Positions 44,048 to 55,625 of a stretch of DNA of 64,000 nucleotides are shown in pieces. Below the pieces are notes generated by a model. The model saw only the letters and a program-made list of their open reading frames with translations, did not search any database and had not been told where the DNA came from. Source of the DNA: Dipteris shenzhenensis (lineage: Eukaryota; Polypodiophyta; Polypodiopsida; Gleicheniales); assembly GCA_047967505.1 (NCBI GenBank), contig CM106539.1. One strand, written 5' to 3'. Position 1 is the first letter of the stretch. Each line of letters begins with the position of its first letter. The translations under genes and the position numbers were made by a program.

Positions 44048-44082
44048 CACGCACACAAAAACACACACACACACACACAGGA
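44008..44082. repeat. Second (CT)n-(CA)n compound microsatellite
   Basis: CTCTCT then CACACACACA, then CATGCACGCACACAAAAACACACAC. The order and the CATGCA junction match the first array 230 bp away, so the pair probably arose by local duplication. Confidence 0.9.
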
Positions 44083-44224
44083 ACCAAAGCTGTTACCTTC
44101 ACTGAATACACGATCACAGTGTATAATACCAGCATATATACGAGTATGGAGACCCTTAGATATGGGCTCTGCCCACAATTGCTCATTTATAATGGTCTTC
44201 AACTTAGTACCCCATAATGCGAAG

Positions 44225-44474
44225 TCAAAGAAAACCTTCAATAATTCTTCCTTGAGTCCTTTGTTGGTATATCTTCAAGGCTTCCTCCATTGTGCCAGTC
44301 TTCTTTAGCAACTCACCTCGTTTTTTCCCTGATGGATGAGTAGTAACATATTGAAGCAAGTCCGAGGCTCCGCTAAGCTCCCCTAACTTTTCATAAAGAT
44401 GTGGTGCAACTCGTGGATCATAACCCGCAGCTGCCATCAGCAGCAACCCAATATGATCTGCTTCTAGTTCTTGT
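44225..44474 (-). CDS. OMA1: OMA1-like mitochondrial metalloprotease, last exon
   Basis: OMA1 is an M48-family zinc metallopeptidase of the mitochondrial inner membrane that acts in membrane stress quality control. This exon begins after the acceptor TTTTGCAG and encodes RQELEADHIGLLLMAAAGYD, whose ELEAD supplies the third zinc-binding residue. It continues PRVAPHLYEKLGELSG, LQYVTTHPSGKKRGELLKK and ends QGRIIEGFL, as plant OMA1 proteins do, at a TGA (44,225-44,227). The frame is intact. It joins in phase (AG^A) to the exon at 52,158-52,309. Earlier exons, with the HE of the HExxH motif and the targeting sequence, were not found in the window. Confidence 0.88.
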
Positions 44475-44676
44475 CTGCAAAAGTATTCAAACATAGTCAT
44501 GAATATGCATCTCTTGTAATTTTTGTAATAAAATAGCAAATCCTGATTTCAATATGCCCCTGTGACCTCATTCCGATAAATGTCTCAACCCTGCAGTTTT
44601 CTTATCGTTGTTCTTTTTCTTGTCGTTCTTCTTCTCCTAATTAGATTGGGGTGGGGCACAAAAAGAGGATTTGAAG

Positions 44677-44689
44677 TTATTAGAAAGAT
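44677..44689. other. LINE target duplication, 3' side
   Basis: GTTATTAGAAAGA, identical to 51,722-51,734. It directly borders the poly(A) tail of the LINE (T12 on the plus strand). Confidence 0.93.
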
Positions 44690-44879
44690 TTTTTTTTTTT
44701 TCCCCGAAAAAACAGTGCTGATTATATTACTTCGAGAAAAACAAGAATACATGGGGTCAGTTTTGCAGCTGACGGGGCTGCATTCACAAATCGGACGCAG
44801 CCCTAAGAGGAATCAAAAAAAGCTCTCTCTCACGGAGGGATCAGGCGGGTGTTAATAAAAAGCCAGAGAGGCGGTGAGT

Positions 44880-47800
44880 AGCGCCACTGAAGGCCCTGAG
44901 ATGTATGCTCGAAGAAGAGGCCCTGCGTATCCCAATCTCGGAGGAAACGTCTCCGCTTCTCCCGGCCGGCCCTGGAGTCCCCCTGGACCTGGTCCCACTG
45001 GCCTCTGAGCGTGTGGATAATCTCGCTCCAGATGTCGGCCATGACCTGGGCAGTCGAGGGGGAGGTACCTCCGAGGATCTACGCGCAGCGCGAGGTCCAA
45101 ATGTGCCATCCAACGATGCTGCTAATAATCTCCCAGACTGGCTGCCTCACCTGAGATCCTGTGTCCACCTCTGCCAAATGCTGCCGCAAGTCCCCTGGGT
45201 GATGAGGAACATAGGATCCTGCGGGCCTGCCTCGAACATCTGGTGATAGCCAGGTATGGTGCTGCACCAGCAGAACGCGCCCCAAGTGATCAAACCTAAC
45301 TCCGGTTCTGCACGAGTAAGGATCCCGAAAGCCCACCTCCACACTTCTTGGGCGCGAGTGCAGCTCCATAGGCAATGTTTTGTGACTCCTCGTTCTCATG
45401 ACAAATCTGACAGAGTCCCTCCTGACCAAACTGCCGCAACCAGCTCCCCACTGGAAGTCCCTTGTGGGCGAGTAGCCAAAGGAAGTAGGAAATCTTCCGC
45501 GGCCGCCAACTCTCCCACAAGGCCTTCCAGAAGGCCTGCAGAAATAGCCTGGAAATACCCTGAGCATACCAACTCGGCCGCTGGGTGGGCGGTCTGCTCT
45601 GCATCCTCCCGAGAACGCTCCTGCCGAGTTTCGTACTGTATGCGAAGAAAGAGGTCAGCCCCTGGTCTGCCACAACCTCTGGCCATCTCCACTCTCCTGG
45701 GTCCTAGTCAAGCTCTGAAAGGGCCCGCCCCTCCCAAAGCCAGAGACGCCACAACTGCAATGCTCTACTCTAGGATCGACCTGCCAAACCTTCCCCAAGA
45801 GGCCTACAACACGAACCCTCTGCCACGAGAGAAGGGGGTCGATGAGCGCACCCTCTCTCCTGAGTCGGCCGTCACTCAAAACGGCGAAGGAGACAGAGGT
45901 GTCGTCTAGCCGACCTGCGACAACCAATGGGATGCCACGGGGGGTGAATAGTCCAAGCCAACGGGCATCACCAGGCATGAGGAACTGAATCTCCAGTGGT
46001 ACCAACCATCCGGCAAGAATCGCTCCATCTATCTCTGTACGCCTCGCCTGAGCTCCACGGACGCCCCCAGCTGCGGCTGCAAGTGCAGCTGTCTCCAAGT
46101 GTCTGTAAGTGTCCCTCCAAACTCGAAGGGACCGAGCGAGCCCCCGCATCCAGCCATCCCACGAGATATGCGACCTCTCTCCCAACTGAAGGCCCGAGAC
46201 ATCTCTGACCTGACCGTTCCAGATGAGCGGCTGGCGGTCGATCTCCTCCTGACTGCTAGGAGGCGACTGGATGAGACTGAGACGAAGTCGCCTCCAAACC
46301 GTAAGCAGGCTACGAATGAGCGGGGAGGGGGAGCGGGTAAGCGGTGCAGAGGTAAAGATCCACCTGAGGGACGGCAGCCACTCTCCTCCTCGGCGCAGGG
46401 TGCAAGAACTGATCCCCTGCTGAAGTAGCAACTTCCACGTTTGCCCCCCCGGGGTCAAACCGCGGATAACTAACTTGCCCAGCAGGGCTTGACTCTGGAG
46501 CTCTGGATCAATGACTCCTAAGCCACCCTCCGCCTGCGGAAGAATGACTGTCTACCAGGCTACCCTGGCTCTGGTATCTCTGAGACCATCCCCTCCGGAC
46601 CACAGGAAATTCCGAATCATCCTCCTAAGCTGTGGCACGCAAGACCGCGAGAAGCACCAACAAGAGGCGACATACCAGGCCGTGGCCAGGAGAACCTGAT
46701 TGACCACAAGGGCACGACCTGCAAGAGAGAGCTTAGCAGTGCTCCAAAAAGCCAGCTTCCGTCGTATGGAATCTAGCACTGAGAGAAACTGTTGAGCTGG
46801 CGTGATGTCCAGGCCAACCTGAAAACCGAGATATCTAGTAGTCTGCCCCGCGGGATCCATCTGAAACCCAAAAACCTCCCCCACTGTGAGCAGGCCCCTG
46901 GGCCAATGAGAAAACCAACTGCTTTGTTCCAGTTGATTTTCGCACCGGCTGCCGAACAGAAGACCTCTAAGACCAGCCTCACCCTCTCCAGCGTCATCTC
47001 ATCATCCTGAACATACAGCGCTGTGTCATCTGTATACTCCGAGTCCAAGAGCTCAGTGTCCTCCCTGATGGGAAGGCAAACACCCCGAATCCCTGTCGTC
47101 CTAGCTCGAAGATAGTGCGTCATCGCCTCGGCGAAGAAGAGAAACAGGTAAGGAGCAAGTGGGCAACCCTGACGCACTGATCTCTCCAAACGAAATCGCT
47201 CTCCCATCTTGCCGCCGATGATGACCCTGCTGGAAGCTGTCCTGTATAACGCTGAGATGCCCTGAATCCAGCCCACTGGGAATCCAAGTCTCTCCAGAGT
47301 ACCCTCCAGGAAGGACCAGTCCACTCAATCGTAAGCCTTCTCAAAGTCGAGAAGTAGGATGGCTAAATGAAGCCCGTTGTGCTGAGCCCACTCCGTTGCC
47401 TCCGAGAAGGTGAAGACATTATCCAGAATACTACGATCCTGGACAAATCCTGTCTGAGTGTCATGGATGACGTTCGGAAGTAGTGGCCGAACTCTGACGC
47501 TGATCATTTTGACAAGGATTTTGAAGGCAGCGGTGAGGAGAGTGATCGGGCGCCACTGACGGATCTCCTGCCGATCTCCCCCCTTCGAGATGAGGTAGAT
47601 CAATCCCAAAGAGAGGCTCTCTGGCATCTGTCCGCTGCTGAAAATCTTCTGGAGAGCTGCAAGAAGGGGCTGATGGATCTGATCCCAGAATGAAGTGAAG
47701 AAAGCTCTAGAGAGCCCATCCTCACCAGGGCATTTATGCCCATCGATAGCCATCAAAGCCTCCTGCATCTCGATGGTGGTGAACGGGGCCATCAGCATCG

Positions 47801-49271
47801 TCTGCATGCTGGGCTGAACAAGGGCCGGAGTGTGCCTCCACACCTCCTCGCGGGAACGTCTAGTGCGGGGGGCAAGCTGCTCCTGCTGGAAAAGAGTCCT
47901 GTAGAAGTCGGTAGCCAACCCCATGACCTCCTCCTGGTCGGTAGTGATGTGACCCTCCGTTGTCCTAAGACTCCGGATCTGGTCTCCTGCCGCCCTCTGA
48001 CCATGCGTTCTGAAGAACTCTCTACTCATCCTGTCTCCCTTCCTAGCCCAGTAATAGAGAGAGGCGTGATAAGAAAACTCCGAGCGACGCTAGAGAGTCT
48101 CCTCAAGAAGGGCTCTGGCTCGAAGGGCCTGGTTACGAAGCTCCTCCAAACCCGGAGCTGCTTGCTGGAGCCGCTGAATGGAGGCGAGGTCCCTACGAAG
48201 AGCTCTCTCTCTGCCCCACCACTCCTGACGAACCTGAAGGGCTGCTAGCTGGCAAATCTGACTGGACTCCTGCAAAGCCTGAGCCACCGTCTCTGCCAGA
48301 TCCTCGCACTCGCCCCAATCTCTGTCCCAAAGGCTACCGATACGACTGCGCACCTCCTCCCCAGAAAAGATCGAATCAGGAATCTTGCACGAACAGGGGA
48401 CAAGGGACTGAGCTGCCGAGTCTAGTGTCAAGAGCACTGGCGCGTGGTCGGAGAGCGTCGTCCCTGGCACTACACCCACCTGACCACCTCTGTCGATGGC
48501 CCAATCACTGACATAAAATCTGTCCAATCTCTCCAGGAGTCTGCCCCCTTCCCTGCGGAAACCCCACGAGAAGTCCAAGCTCCCTTGCCATCGGCGGAAG
48601 GCAGGATCTCTCCAGATGTCCCTCCCTCCTATCGCAAAGAGAAAGGAGTCCCATGCGGTCTGCTCTGCCTGAGCTATGCCTGTAAACTCTGGTCCTCTGT
48701 CCTGCTGGTCCTCCATGGTCTCGAGATTGTTGAAGTCACCTCCAACAATCCACGAATCCATGTCTGGGAGAAGCTCTACAAGTGTCCTCCAAAAGGTGGC
48801 TCTGCGTCGGAGATCTGTGGGTGCATAAATGTTGAGGACTCCTATTCTGGAGCCCTCCAACTCTAGGCCAGCCCACAGCGCACGGCCTGGGATCAACGTA
48901 CCATGGTCAAAAACCCCCTGGGCAATTGACTCGCAGACGGACGTGCAGACACCGCCACTCCTCCCCTGTTCACCGATCGAGGGCTCCCAATAAGTGTGAG
49001 AGCGCCCAGGGAGGATCTTCCCGCAACTACTGGTGTGAGCCACTGAAAGCTTATGCTCCTGGAGCAGGAGCATATCCAAGCGACCAATCACTACTGGTTG
49101 AAGTTCCTGTCTCAAGATAAACTTCCTGGGACCACGGGTGCCAATAGAATGAAACCCGTTCACATTCCAGGAAACAATGTGTAAGCTCATGGCGAGGACT
49201 GGTAGGCTGCGAATAACTGTCTGCTCGCGGTCGAGGTCGATGAAGAGGGTGGTTGTTCGGAATGAAGGCAC
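44880..49271 (-). pseudogene. LINE ORF2: endonuclease, reverse transcriptase, zinc-binding tail
   Basis: From about 49,190 the protein starts MSLHIVSWNVNGFHS; the apurinic-type endonuclease keeps its residues (LLLQEHKLS, VGGDFNNLE, LSDHAPVLL). RT follows with HKCPGEDGLSRAFF, WRPITLLTAAFKI, LDFEKAYD, VRQGCPLAPYLF and EYTDDTALYVQDDE, where the usual A/F-A-D-D box is T-D-D. The zf-RVT tail reads ISYFLWLLAHKGLPVGSW and GLCQICHEN. In-frame stops are TAG 48,090-48,092 and TGA 47,325-47,327 (YD-stop-VDW, CGA to TGA likely); frameshifts lie near 46,830 and between 45,300 and 45,660. The reading frame is otherwise open, consistent with a recent death. Confidence 0.92.
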
Positions 49272-49279
49272 AGACGCTT

Positions 49280-51391
49280 CTATGAGGGTTTTGAGGAGGA
49301 GGCGGGGTCATCCTGCCCGTTCTTCAAAACTTTGAGCAAAGGCGTGAGGCCTTTGGTGCCATGGACGAACGCTTTCTCGAGCCAGCTCGAGATCTTTGAG
49401 GTTGTCATCCCGTAGAAGGCGCAAAGTTTCTGTGCTGTCCAGACTCTGACATCCTGTGGGAGGAGCCAAGGCAGAGGGGGCCTGAGGATCACAATCAACC
49501 TGAAACGCTTGGCGACGCATCGCCACCGCAGGCGCACGTCACCCTCGGACCACTGGGTCTCGAGAAGCTGTCCACCCGTCGGGCCTATCCAGGAGCTAAT
49601 CTGAGCGTGTCTGCTCCCTGAGAGCCTCCCAGACCGAGTCGTCTGTCCAACTCTCGGTGCCGTCGCTGAGAAAAGTGAAGGCAAAGCTGGGTCCATCCCT
49701 CGGGGCCAAGGCTGCGATCTTCCCATCCGTCCCTTTGCGGAGCAGGAAGATACTGATGTCAAGGCAAGCTGGGAAGGTCCCGAGGTTGGCCACATCCAAG
49801 TAATCCCCGGGTCCGGACCTGTAGAAGTCGCGTGGGAGCTCTCTCTCCTGGAGCTGAGGCCCGCCAGAATCTGCAACTGAGGGGGCCAGGCTAGCAGACA
49901 AGGAAGGCTGCTCCTGAGGTGGTGAAGTCTCGAGGTGCCCTACTAGGGGGGAGGAGGGGGGAGGAAGCTGCGGGGTAGGAGACACTGACTCCACTGAAGC
50001 ATCTAGCTGGGGAGGCAGAGGTGGGGGAGTAGGAGCTGCACGCGGCTGAGATACCACCGGTGAAGCTGACGGTGCGGGAGAGCCGAGAGGGGCGGGGGGG
50101 GATGGGGCTGGGGCTGGGACTGGGGCTGAAGGGGAAGAGGCGGGGGTTGAGGCTGAGGGGCGGTAGGAGGGGACTGCGGCTGGGGCTGGGGCTGGGGCTG
50201 AGGCTGGGTGAGGGGGGGCTGGGGACAGGGAGAAAGGGGGACCTGATGCTGCGCGGAGCGGGTAACAGACGAAGAAGCTCTCCCTAGACCTTGGGGCGGC
50301 TACCTGTCAGGTCTCTGAGGCACTGCTGCAGGCTAGGTATCCTCTGCCTCCTTGCCTTTGTCAAAAGTCTTCTTATTCTTTCCCCTTTTCCTTCTGACCT
50401 CGGTCCAGCCACCAACCACCTCTGGACCGGACTCATGCTGCCTCTGCTCTGCTTGGCGAGGCTGCCTGGAGGGGGGGGGAGGGAGCTGCGGGGGAGGGGA
50501 CGGGAGGGACCGAGAGGGGCTGGAGAAGCGCGGGCAAGCAGCAGCCAGGTGCTTAAAACCATGACAACGCAAGCACTGGCCTGGTTGTCCTGTGACCACC
50601 ATGCTCTGAGCAATGCTGCCAGCATCTGTCACAACCTCGATCTCTGTAGGGAGGGACGCAGGATCTACCACAACCACGCGGACTCTGGGAGCTCCTGCCG
50701 CAGCAACCGCGTCGACAAAAATGTCATGCATCACCCAGCCAAAGTGGGAACCCAGGTCTCTGACTATCGGTCACAACTCAGCAGCAAGGCCTAGAAATAC
50801 TAGTGTCACTAGGTGGCGAGGTATGCGGAAATGAGCATCAAATTCCACTGCGCTGAATCCTCGGTACCAAGGGACTATCATGATGATCTTTCCATCCACA
50901 GATGTGGGGGAACCAGCAATCAGGTTGCTCACAGCTTTCGCAGTGGAGAGTTTGAGCCAGAAGATGCCCCTTCCCACAAGGGCCACCTCCTCGATATGGC
51001 TATCCTCTAGCACAAGGGTGGATTGTAGCCAATCCCTGATGGCTGGCCTGGAGGGAGAGTGTCCAATGACTCTGCCATAAACTGAAGTGTGGGCAAAGTC
51101 ATTGGCAGCCTGTTTCACCAGGGAAGACTGCTGCTCTGTCAGAATCACGCGGTAGGCTACTGGAGAGGGGGGGTCCGGCTGGGCCTCCGGTTCCAGGCAG
51201 GGAGCCGCCATACCGCAGAGACAAACTGCGAGAACTCCAACGAGGAAGAGGTTGCCACCGAAATGGAGAGCTAGACGAGAGGTGGAGCCTGGGGGTGGAT
51301 GAGGGAACGAGGCTCGCAAAGGGGCGACTCCTTCAACCGAACAAGGCCAAGCCAGGGGGAGATGTCGTCGAGGCAGCACGCGGGCTGCCAC
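49280..51391 (-). pseudogene. LINE ORF1: RNA-binding protein with CCHC knuckle
   Basis: The N-terminal part (from ATG 51,391) includes SLVKQAANDFAHTSVYGRVI and HLVTLVFLGLAAEL, a DUF4283-like RNA-binding fold. A TGA at 50,771-50,773 interrupts it. The zinc knuckle GQCLRCHGFKHLAAACPRF (CX2CX4HX4C) follows near 50,570, then a Pro/Ser/Gln-rich tail and a basic patch (RRKRGKNKK). Stops or frameshifts at about 50,333 and 50,060 lead to a second region (LPRDFYRSGPGDYLDVANLG, LRKGTDGKIAALAPRDGPSF; then WRCVAKRF and SSWLEKAFVHG) that also belongs to ORF1 of plant LINEs. The protein would coat LINE RNA. Confidence 0.82.
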
Positions 51392-51721
51392 ACGAACTGC
51401 AGCGAGCAGGGATCCTTGAACGCCTGGGCGAAGCTACAAGCAGCTGGGCGGAGCTTCGAGCAACTGGACAGGGAGACACCTGAGCTACGAGCAGGCGGCG
51501 GCAGCGACGTGCTGAAAGGCAGACTCTGAGCGCGGCGAGGCTCTAAACGGGGGGGGAGAGGCAGCTTGTGCGAGCTCGATCAGGAGATAGGCGACGGAGA
51601 GGGAGAAGCAGACGCGTGAGGGGCGGGGGGTGGGGGGGGAGAGAAGAGGCGATGGCGAGGCAACGGGGGCAAGGAGGAGGAGGGCTCGCAGGAGCAAAAT
51701 TCTAAATTTGTATTGATCCAC

Positions 51722-51734
51722 GTTATTAGAAAGA
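51722..51734. other. LINE target duplication, 5' side
   Basis: GTTATTAGAAAGA, identical to the copy at 44,677-44,689. Confidence 0.93.
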
Positions 51735-52157
51735 CTGACTTGGAGGATTTGAACAATCAATCAATTGACGGTAGTAGGTATAACACAGGTAGTCTCTTTA
51801 AGGTGTGATAACTTTACAGTGCTTTAAGGTTTTTTTACTATGAGCTTTCACCAGTAAAGTCCTTACTATTTAATGGCTTGTATTGGCCAAAGAACTCAAT
51901 GCTGACAGCTTCATAACCATTGCCCTCTGATTTTTGCTCTACAATTTTGTAAAGGGTTTCTGTCAAATGGAACTCTTTTTTGGAAAAGAAAAAAAATGGA
52001 ACTCTAAGATATTGCATACTATCTATATAGACAATATAAAAACTAAAACTGGATTTTCTATGGATACAAAACCAGAGATTGAAGTCTAGCACCTCCTTTG
52101 ACTAAGCTACAACGAGGAAAATACCAGAGTTTCTTTTAACAAAGAGAATTGGCGTAC

Positions 52158-52309
52158 CTTCTTGAGAATGGAAGCTCAAGAAAAAGCACTGAAACTGTTC
52201 GCACAATGTCAGGAGCATAGAAAAAGGCAAGAATAAATAGCTCTATCATTGTGAGAAATAAGTGGCGTGTCAACCGCTCTGCACTATGTCTTGCCACAAC
52301 ATGTGCAAC
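52158..52309 (-). CDS. OMA1: OMA1-like mitochondrial metalloprotease, catalytic exon
   Basis: A 152-bp exon between acceptor TTTTTCAG (ending 52,310) and donor GTACGC. It starts VAHVVARHSAERLTRHLF, so the zinc-binding HExxH is completed as HE|VAH with the previous exon. A hydrophobic stretch FLTMIELFILAFFYAPDIV and the end LELPFSRR fit the membrane-near helices of OMA1. It ends with AG of an Arg codon and joins in phase to RQELEADHIG in the last exon. The frame is clean, unlike the mobile elements nearby, so this is probably a living gene. The exon just upstream (ending GHE) could not be located. Confidence 0.87.
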
Positions 52310-53230
52310 CTGAAAAATCCATGTGTTTGCAGTCAAGAAAATATCAATGGAAAACTTTGTTGCAAAACAATAAACTATGCCTTATAAAACATTGATAGCA
52401 TGCTATGATGTACCTACTCAGCACCTAAAAGTGTCTATAGGTCACATAGATTTAAAACACGTCCACAGTAACATTTGTTCATTTGTATAACTGGCAGAGC
52501 CATATTTTTCTTGTAAAGATGAACTGCAGACTTGGCCATGACACATGTCCAAAGAAAATAAGAATAGTCAATTTGGGAAAATTGTCTCCATAACCATCAT
52601 GCAAATACAAAGCCAAATTCAACAAAGCTAGAAAACAAAACAAAGATGGCAGCGCAAAACAAAGCACAAAGCAAGTTCAATCTCAAACATGGAACCTTTA
52701 GTCAGGTCCTAAATGTCTATCTGCATGCTATTTCAAAACAAGTGCTAGTACAACGTAGCCCTCCCTCGGATGGTTCAATTCACCATTATAACATGATTTC
52801 TCAGTTTGTCATGTTACGGTCAGTCATCTCTTGTCTGTATACTAGTGAGTGAGGGCTTCTAAATGGGTGTGCCCGCCTAGAGAGAAACATAGTATATGAT
52901 TCCTTTCAATGCATTTCTACGGATTATGAGGGGGTTTGGCCAAGGTACAATGCCAAGGTTAGATGCTCAATTAGTGGGCCTTGTATAGGCTGACTTACAG
53001 CCTGGTAAAGGCCTCAGTTTGGGTCAGTGAAACCAAGCCAATCAAAGGCCCGTTTGGGGATGATTTTAGACCCTAACCAGAGTCGGCTGAGCAGAAGGTT
53101 TTTTTTAATATTCAGCAAAGTTTTTCCGTGATATTTTATGCGCAGTTCCATCTCTTTGTATTCACATTTCTTTGCTCAACCGCAGATCTGCTCTCTATTG
53201 TCTGTTCGATATTCCGCTGCACTTAGACAT
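52310..53230. other. OMA1 intron, with a possible copia LTR relic
   Basis: No coding exon recognised. Near its right end, TTAGACA followed by TGGTATCGAAGC (53,231-53,242) resembles an LTR end plus initiator-Met primer site with two mismatches, and the sequence after it is open for about 90 codons without a known domain. Confidence 0.3.
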
Positions 53231-53639
53231 GGTATCGAAGCACAAGATTGTGTAAAGCATGCAACCCGAAACAAACTCCAGCCACAAGACCACAGCAGCT
53301 AGGAGCTCTGGTAAGCTATTCGTAATCCGAACTAGCAACCGGAGATCAAATTGCAGCATAAACGGGCCATCTAGAGCATTCACAATCAGATCTAGCCTCC
53401 TGGTACAAGTCGCAGCAGTCCTGAAGCCCTTTGGAAGGCTGGAAAACCTTATCGCAGCAAACCCTCTCCTTCTTGCAGCTCGCACGTGTAAGGACAGAAA
53501 TTATGAGGCTGGAATCATCCGTACAATCGTCTAGGAAGGCGTGGAAGCACAACAGGCGAATGCGCTGCAAAAGAAGAGTGCTAGGGGGGAGACAAGTATT
53601 GGAGGTCAACATCTCCTGATGGCACTCTAGAGAAAGAAA

Positions 53640-55625
53640 GAAAAAGAAAGAAAAGAAAGATGTATTAACGTCTGCAAGAGGCCTCGCGGGCCTATGACAC
53701 AAAGTACAAAACCAAAAAGTAACTCATACAAGCCACTATGGGCTGAAACAAAGGGCTCACTAAGGCCCTTGCTGAAAGCTTAAGTGCTAAACTAGTAATC
53801 AAAATAGCATTAGAGTATCAGGTGCTCAGAGCTAACGCTCCTAGTACACGCCCAGGCTCCATATATCCAAGTACCCTGGTGGCTCTCTAATGGGATGTGA
53901 GGAGCTCTCATATCTACGTCTATCGAGATGTCTCTCGATGCGGTGGAGGGTGTGGTCTCCTCGATCTCTGTATCCGATGGGCTACATCAAGGGTGATGCC
54001 TCGTCTCTGGCGGTCTCCTCTGAAGAGGGCTGCAATAGACTGGACCTCGATCGTGAGTGCTGTGGTCACTCTCCGTGTAGCATGTAGAGTGTGTGCCTCT
54101 CATGTGGTAGCATCGTGGCGGAGACTCTCAAATGCTAATCCATGATGCTCTCATTTCATCAAGCTCCTCTCCCTCAACCTCCCCAATAGCTTACTCAGAT
54201 GCATAGAAATCTATAGCATGTGTCTGCTCTGTCGATCTCGGGAACCTGTGGCATCGCCCCCTGCTGCTCTCTAGTCTGTCACATCACTATATCACTCCGT
54301 CGACACATCTCAATCAAATAGAGCCCAACACAAACCTGGTCAAGAAAATGGATCAATCGTGTAATCGGACCATAGCCATGCCCCTCCTGAAAGAGGCAGT
54401 GATATCACCCTCAGATCTCATAGTAGACCGGGCGGAGACAGAGAAAGTGCTCTTCTATCTCGACCTCCCCCATCTGGCATGGTCTGCACTCTACTCTCTA
54501 GGTATGCATTCAGCTCTCCTTGCCTAAATCCTCAGCTGATGTGACGAGACTCGCAACTGCCCTATGGCGATCCTCAGTGCATGTGAGACTCTCCCGTCCT
54601 CGAGGTACTGAGGTCTGATGACGAGACCATGCTCCGAGACCCTCAAGAAGTGGTCATGGTAGAATTGGATCTTGGTGGGGAACTCCTCTTCCCCCCAAGC
54701 CCTAGACATATGGAGCTGAAATAGGTCCAACCGTATAATACGGCTGATCTCATCTCATGGGATTATCTCAGGTGGTGCATCCATGATGTACTAAAGGGGG
54801 AAAGTCTGTCCATCTGAATGTCGTGACTACAAAACCATGTGGATATCCATGCGTACAATGTTGTATCAACACCGCTCTCTGCCAGTCGCCTAGAAGACTC
54901 CAACGCTAGTCTCGGTAATCTCCACTGAGGTAAGGCCGAGACTCTGTGGAGGAATGTCACTGTTTGAAAGATGGCATCAGCCTGGAGAGGGGTCATGCTG
55001 AACTTTGCCTGTATAATCTGATGAGGGACTGAGGGCATACTTCAAATCATCTTGGATCCCATAGTCACATGTAGCCTCTCAAATCTCTTCCACTCTGTCG
55101 CTGAAATGTCACTCCCCCAAAAAGGTGTTGCATACGTGGCAATCGGTCTCACCAAGGTGTCAAAAAGCCAACCCTTCGTCAGAGGGTCCTGGAAGTGTGC
55201 CTAGAAGCACCACCTCTCTAGTCGGGCCATGGCACCCCGTCCTCGTGTGAGTCGTGCTATACCTCCATGGATCATTGTGAAACCTGGTCCAATAAACACT
55301 ATCTCCAAATATGTGTAAGGCTGCACTATCTCCACTGGCTCATCTCGGTATGTGAAGCTATGGCGAAGGGACACTACTTGTGAGGTATTTGAAGATCATA
55401 ACCTTGGTTTTTTAAAGGTTAACTGTCAAGTCTCTATCTTTGCAGAATTCTGCAATCCCTTTGTTGAGGATGATCCGAGGACTATGTCATGTGCGTAAAA
55501 CAGTATATGCACCATCAGGTTAACCAGAAGTGAACCCTCTCCGCCTAGGCAACCTACAAAGGATGTAATCTCATAGTTAGAGAGCCCAAAGAGAGTCGGT
55601 GAGAAGAGTCTTGCCCCTCCTGCTC
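53640..55625 (-). pseudogene. Truncated second LINE: part of RT and 3' region
   Basis: On the minus strand the text begins near 55,620 with LFSPTLFGL, then EITSFVGCLGGEGSLLVNLM, VHILFYAHDIVLGSSSTKG (catalytic YADD has become YAHD at about 55,480), AEFCKDRDLTVNL-KTKVMIF and EPVEIVQPYTYLEIVFIGPG, then PSVPHQIIQAKFSMTPLQAD and AIFQTVTFLHRVSALPQW. It ends in a TTTC-rich tail (53,635-53,665). The endonuclease and first RT half are missing, as in 5'-truncated insertions. It is a different lineage from the LINE at 44.7 kb and much more decayed, with stops in every frame. Confidence 0.8.

Larger units (their letters stand above)
44690..51721 (-). mobile_element. Full-length LINE (L1-type), ~7.03 kb
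   Basis: Bounded by a perfect 13-bp target duplication and ending in A12 (minus-strand sense). ORF1 is on the 5' side (49.3-51.4 kb) and ORF2 carries endonuclease, RT and a zinc-binding tail. The 3' untranslated part is 44,702-44,870. Several stops and frameshifts make this copy inactive, yet the target duplication has no mismatch, so it is younger than most elements here. The ORF1 and ORF2 styles fit plant L1 LINEs. Confidence 0.94.
44475..52157 (-). other. 7,683-bp OMA1 intron containing a LINE
   Basis: The donor is AAG^GTACGC at 52,157 and the acceptor TTTTGCAG^A at 44,475. Without the LINE and one target copy the intron would be about 640 bp. The LINE lies in the same direction as the gene. 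Confidence 0.85.

Noticed and set aside
51838-52092. Open frame next to the OMA1 exon, possible extra exon
   Set aside because: No match to OMA1 and the two flanking exons already join in phase without it.
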